17,551 bases of DNA from Acidobacteriota bacterium. Its GTDB lineage: Bacteria; Acidobacteriota; Terriglobia; Acidiferrales; UBA7541. The notes beneath the pieces are model-generated. The model did no database searches, was not told the DNA's origin, and saw nothing but the letters and a program-made list of their open reading frames with translations. The translations under genes and the position numbers were made by a program. The stretch lies in NCBI GenBank assembly GCA_003224195.1, contig QHYP01000104.1, positions 1 to 17,551 of the forward strand, in the 5' to 3' direction. This document shows positions 14,056 to 17,551 of the stretch, in pieces. Position 1 is the first letter of the stretch, and each line of letters begins with the position of its first letter.

Positions 14056-16137
14056 TTATCCGCGAGCTGTCGGCGTTTTGGAATCCCCCGAGACAGTCGC
14101 CAGAGCAGTCCAGGTGCGAAGCACCTCCGCAACAGTCCATGCCTGGGCGATGCAGCCCCGCGGGGCGAAGGGCGCGTCGCCGTCGAAGATTTCGCTTAGA
14201 GTGCCTAACCCGTGGATTCGCAATTGGTCGGCCATGGGCCTGAGGAAGGACATGGCGAGCTCTGCGTCCTTATACACGCGCAGATGCGCGAGCGCGAACG
14301 GCCCCAATAGCCATCCCCACGCAATGCCCTGATGATAGGAGGCGTCGCGCTCACGCGGAGAGCCACCATAGTGTCCGCGATATTGTGGCGAGCCCGGCGA
14401 CAGGCTACGCAAGCCGTGTGATGTGAGCAAGTGGCGTGAGCAAGTGTCCACGACCGCTCGCTGCTGCTCTGGGCTAATAGGACTTTCGGGCAAGGAGACC
14501 ACGAATATCTGATTGGGCCTCAGCGACGAATCGTTCCCATCGGGGCCATCAATCACGTCGAAGCAACACCGCGCCGAATCGCTCCAGAAACGCTGGAAAC
14601 CTTCCCGGACTCGCTCGGCCATGCTTGCGTAAGCCGCCGCATCTTTGCCCAGCGCATTCGCAAACTTTGCCATCGAGTGCAGAGCGTTGTACCAGAGAGC
14701 GTTTACCTCGACCGGCTTGCCGATGCGGGGCGTGACCACCCAGTCGCCAACTTTTGCGTCCATCCAGGTGAGCTGGACACCTGGCTCGCCGGCGAAGAGC
14801 AAGCCATCGCCTGGATCGACGTGGATGTTGAAGCGCGTTCCCCGGACGTGCCAGTCAATGATCTCTGCGAGGACAGGATATAAGCGATCAAGAAACTCAG
14901 CGTCGCGAGTGGCCTCCCAGTACTGCCGCAGCGCTTCGAAATACCAGAGGGTTGCGTCTACGGTGTTGTACTCCGGGGTCTCGCCGGTGTCAGGAAATAC
15001 ATTTGGCAACATGCCGCGCTCCACGAACCGAGTGAAGGTGCTGAGGATCTTGCGGGCAACTTCCGGCCTCCCGGTCGTCAGCGTCAAGCCGGGCAGCGCG
15101 ATCATCGTGTCGCGCCCCCAATCGCAGAACCAATGGTAGCCGGCAATCATGGAGAGTGCCTCGGCATCCTCCGGTAGAGGCCGTCGCACAATGAACTGGC
15201 CGCCAGCAAGGACCAACTGCTTTATCCACGCGGGCGATTCCTCCGAGACTTGGGGCTGCGCTGCACGCCAGCGATCGAGCAAGGTTTGTTCGTGGGCGGC
15301 TTGCCTTCCCCAAGCCGACTCACCATCGAATCCCGCAGTGGCCTCCGTTGTCAGAACAATGGTTGCCGATTCCCCGGGTGCGACCACCGCACGAAAAGTT
15401 CCGGCATGTAAATGGTCCTCGTGATCGTCCAAACCGCGGTAGCGCTCAAGCACAAGATCGAAATTCCGGAACCAATCATGTGCAGACTCGCCGGTGCCGC
15501 GTTGGCTAAGAAGGTAGAACGGGGCGGCGCCCTCGTAAGCCAGCACGCGCAATCCGCTCTCGACCTGGCTGACCTCCATATGCCAATCGCCAGCATGCGT
15601 TGTCGAGTGGTAGTCGCGGTAATTGACCAACGCCTTGAGTGTCAGTTCGACGGGCGCTCTGCCGCGCACGAGTCCATACCGGACGTAGGTCGTGTTCGAC
15701 CCCTGCTCCATCCAGATACGCTTCTCGATGAGCGCATCGCCGCAAGCGAAGTTCCAAACGGGCGCTGTCCCGTCCAGGCGAAAAGATTCGATGTTTCGGA
15801 AACCTTGCGGTTCGATTGCGCCCCCGGCCCAGCGATTCGCCGCAAGCGCGTATGACTCTCCGTCGTAGTCGGCCGTCTCATCGAGCTTGGCGACGAGCAG
15901 CGTGCGCCCCGAGGGGGGCTTGAGGGCCGCGAACAACAAGCCGTGATATCGGCGGGTCAGGTTTCCGGCCATCGTTCCGGAAGCAAAACCGCCGATGCCA
16001 TTCGTGACGAGCCATTCGCGTTGTTCCGCCGCCAGAAGGTCTCCGGCAATGTCTCGCCCACAATGAATTGCATCGGGATGGCGCAAAATCGGCGCGAGCT
16101 TTTGTCTTTCGGAAACAGGTTCTGTCTTGGCGTTCAT
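14056..16137 (-). CDS. Glycogen debranching enzyme, archaeal/GH133 type
   Basis: A 693-residue amylo-alpha-1,6-glucosidase-type enzyme that removes branch glucose residues of glycogen in the cytoplasm. It starts at ATG 16137 with GGGGAG about seven bases upstream; the open frame reaches 16500 but the extension is not protein-like. The N-terminal GDE_N domain spans ~20-300 (REWLVTNGIGGFASGTMAG, RRYHGLLFAAL). The C-terminal (alpha/alpha)6-barrel GDE_C domain covers ~310-680, with conserved loops YHWFCDWGRDTMIALPG (~330-346), TPEYNTVDATLWYFEAL, LTWMDAKVGDWVVTPRIGKP (~453-472) and EVNALWYNAL (~475), LRPNQIFVVSLP, and SYHQGIAWGWLLGPF. All key blocks are present. It is convergent with coxG (136 bases apart) and divergent from the reductase gene. 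Unlike bacterial GlgX (GH13), it uses this separate fold; no other glycogen genes are nearby. Confidence 0.92.
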   Translation of the reverse strand: MNAKTEPVSERQKLAPILRHPDAIHCGRDIAGDLLAAEQREWLVTNGIGGFASGTMAGNLTRRYHGLLFAALKPPSGRTLLVAKLDETADYDGESYALAANRWAGGAIEPQGFRNIESFRLDGTAPVWNFACGDALIEKRIWMEQGSNTTYVRYGLVRGRAPVELTLKALVNYRDYHSTTHAGDWHMEVSQVESGLRVLAYEGAAPFYLLSQRGTGESAHDWFRNFDLVLERYRGLDDHEDHLHAGTFRAVVAPGESATIVLTTEATAGFDGESAWGRQAAHEQTLLDRWRAAQPQVSEESPAWIKQLVLAGGQFIVRRPLPEDAEALSMIAGYHWFCDWGRDTMIALPGLTLTTGRPEVARKILSTFTRFVERGMLPNVFPDTGETPEYNTVDATLWYFEALRQYWEATRDAEFLDRLYPVLAEIIDWHVRGTRFNIHVDPGDGLLFAGEPGVQLTWMDAKVGDWVVTPRIGKPVEVNALWYNALHSMAKFANALGKDAAAYASMAERVREGFQRFWSDSARCCFDVIDGPDGNDSSLRPNQIFVVSLPESPISPEQQRAVVDTCSRHLLTSHGLRSLSPGSPQYRGHYGGSPRERDASYHQGIAWGWLLGPFALAHLRVYKDAELAMSFLRPMADQLRIHGLGTLSEIFDGDAPFAPRGCIAQAWTVAEVLRTWTALATVSGDSKTPTARG

Positions 16138-16484
16138 ATTTGTCTCCCCGACGTAGGCGGATGAGCGGCGTATTCCTCTTGACCACACTCCCCTGTTCTG
16201 CGCGCAGTCGGTGCCGCTAAAATATCCGCCTCTTCCGATGAAAGAACCTTTGGAGGTTTTGCCGCGTCCTTCGTAAACCTGATAACGGAAGAAAGGGCCG
16301 AGGCGAATCGGGATGCTATTGGCCGCCGAACTCAATTCGCGACAGGCGAGGGCACAGCGCGTTTTTTTGCGCCAAGCTTCATCATCACAACAACCAGCCC
16401 TGCATCTTTCGGTGCAACTTTGGGGCGCTGGAATCGGCCAGTAAGATATCACACTCATTTCACGTGTGAAGGAGCCTTTAGAAA
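16138..16484. other. Divergent intergenic region between debranching enzyme and reductase genes
   Basis: About 347 bases holding the promoters of two divergent genes. The only clear features are the candidate plus-strand promoter and dyad near 16420-16470. The minus-strand open frame through here (to 16500) is an unannotated extension of the debranching enzyme and has no signal-peptide or domain features. I see no convincing promoter for the debranching enzyme. Confidence 0.5.
16420..16470 (+). promoter_or_regulatory. Candidate promoter with operator-like dyad before the reductase gene
   Basis: TTGGGG (16420-16425), a 16-base spacer and TAAGAT (16442-16447, 4 of 6) form a weak promoter candidate. 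Just beyond lies TTCAC-GT-GTGAA (16459-16470), a perfect five-bp dyad, and TCACAC/GTGTGA also spans 16449-16469. A dyad placed at the expected transcription start is typical of repressor operators, but the match to any known regulator is not established. Confidence 0.3.
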
Positions 16485-17551
16485 ATGAAATACGACGCAA
16501 TCGTCATCGGCTCGGGCCAGGCTGGCAATCCACTCTCGCAAAAACTCGCCGACTACGGCTGGAAGATGGCTCTAATCGAAAAGGCGCACCTGGGCTGGAC
16601 CTGCATCAACACCGGTTGCACGCCGACGAAGACGATGGTCGCTTCCGCCCAGGTCGCCTACTATGCGCGCAACGCATCGCGCTGGGGCGTGAAAACAAAT
16701 GGCGTAACCGTTGATTTGCCCGCGATTGTCGCGCGCAAGAATCGGATCGTAGAAAGCTTCCGCTCCGGACAGCAGGGCCGAGTGGACGAGCGCCCGAACT
16801 TGCGTCTCTATCGCGGGCAGGCGCGCTTCACCGGTCCACACAGCCTCGCCGTCGGCGGCGAGACGCTCGAATCTGAGCGAATCTTCATCAATACGGGCAC
16901 GCGTCCCGCCATTCCCGGCATCGAGGGACTTGAAACGGCCGGCTATCTTACAAACGCCACCATCATGGAGTTGAACGACGTCCCCGATCACCTGCTGGTG
17001 ATTGGCGGAGGGTACATCGGCCTCGAGTTCGGGCAGATGTTCCGGCGCTTCGGCAGCCGCGTGACAGTCATCCATCACCGCGACGAGATTCTGCCACGCG
17101 AGGACCCGGAAGTTTCCGGCGAACTGCGAAAGATCCTCGAAGCGGAGGGCATTCATTTCGCGCTGAACACCCGGACGACGCGCGTTCAAAAAACGGACGG
17201 ACAAGTCGTCCTGACGATTGAGGGCCCGAAGGGCGCTTCTACCCTTGTAGGTTCCCATCTCCTTGTCGCTACCGGCCGCGTCCCGAATACGGAAGACTTG
17301 AGTCTGAAGAAAGCCGGGGTGGAACGCGACACGCGTGGGTATATCAAGGTGAACAGCCGCCTCGAGACCAATGTTCCGGGCGTCTGGGCACTGGGCGATG
17401 TGAAGGGCGGACCCGCATTCACACACATCTCTTACAACGACTACCAGATTGTTTACGCCAATTTGATCGAAGGAAAGAACTTATCCACCGACAAACGCTA
17501 TGTGCCGTACTCGGTGTTCACCGACCCGCAACTTGGCGGTGTCGGCCTTAC
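16485..17551 (+). CDS. Mercuric-reductase-like pyridine nucleotide-disulfide oxidoreductase (3' end missing)
   Basis: The frame is open from ATG 16485 (GGAG ten bases upstream) to the right edge: 355 codons. It is a class I flavoprotein disulfide reductase. FAD is bound through GSGQAG (9-14), the redox pair is Cys40 and Cys45 (TCINTGCTPTK), NAD(P)H binds through GGGYIGLEFG (~170), and a second FAD block reads VPGVWALGDV (~300-310). PAFTHISYNDYQIV and VFTDPQLGGVG match the MerA-like subgroup. It has no N-terminal heavy-metal domain; the C-terminal cysteines that bind mercury in true MerA would lie beyond the window, so mercury reduction is unproven. The residue before Thr39 is Trp (LGWTC), where most members have Gly (GGTC). 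No mer genes are adjacent, so a general dihydrolipoamide- or glutathione-reductase-like role is as likely. Confidence 0.9.
   Translation, partial: MKYDAIVIGSGQAGNPLSQKLADYGWKMALIEKAHLGWTCINTGCTPTKTMVASAQVAYYARNASRWGVKTNGVTVDLPAIVARKNRIVESFRSGQQGRVDERPNLRLYRGQARFTGPHSLAVGGETLESERIFINTGTRPAIPGIEGLETAGYLTNATIMELNDVPDHLLVIGGGYIGLEFGQMFRRFGSRVTVIHHRDEILPREDPEVSGELRKILEAEGIHFALNTRTTRVQKTDGQVVLTIEGPKGASTLVGSHLLVATGRVPNTEDLSLKKAGVERDTRGYIKVNSRLETNVPGVWALGDVKGGPAFTHISYNDYQIVYANLIEGKNLSTDKRYVPYSVFTDPQLGGVGL

Noticed and set aside
16485..17551. True mercuric reductase merA
   Set aside because: No heavy-metal domain, no neighbouring mer genes, and the C-terminal cysteine pair is outside the window; only MerA-like is supported.

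Overview
The window looks like a chromosomal segment of a GC-rich soil or environmental bacterium, most likely an Acidobacteriota member (inference). The grounds are the gene set (form II coxSLM, a GH133 debranching enzyme, a secreted trypsin-like protease with an Ig-like front domain, a small membrane-anchored Ig-like protein) and intergenic DNA full of small GC-rich repeats, including a tandem CTTCGACT-CGCTCAGG-type repeat. I see no phage, plasmid or defence genes, no CRISPR array, and no rRNA or tRNA.

Layout. 1-517 (-): start of a secreted alpha/beta-hydrolase or acetylxylan-esterase-like protein that runs off the left edge. 518-971: non-coding, with a compound hairpin repeat. 972-2114 (-): secreted protein of unknown function. 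2141-2184: a perfect terminator-like hairpin with no plausible gene to terminate. 2185-2615: non-coding, with a good orphan sigma70-like promoter and a family of degenerate 27-bp repeats. 2616-3170 (-): membrane-anchored Ig-like protein whose C-terminus has been rewritten by a tandem repeat and a G-rich tract. 6748 to 3269 (-): deoC followed by a double-domain ALDH16-type aldehyde dehydrogenase, probably one operon for deoxyribose breakdown to acetaldehyde and on to acetate. 6749-7423: non-coding, repeat-rich. 7424-9103 (-): secreted trypsin-like protease, bracketed by two copies of a ~30-bp repeat. 9104-9830: non-coding, containing what folds convincingly as the 3' end (domains V and VI) of a 5'-truncated group II intron. 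9831-13919 (+): coxS-coxL-coxM-coxG, tightly packed, encoding a form II (AYRGAGR) molybdenum hydroxylase and an SRPBCC partner. 14056-16137 (-): GH133 glycogen debranching enzyme, convergent with the cox operon. 16485 to the right edge (+): start of a mercuric-reductase-like flavoprotein disulfide reductase.

The genes form separate metabolic units: nucleoside/deoxyribose and aldehyde catabolism, a molybdenum hydroxylase, and glycogen mobilisation. I found no single new multi-gene system. The most interesting material is between the genes: the group II intron relic, the repeat-driven change to a protein C-terminus, and several repeat families or possible RNAs not explained by annotated genes.
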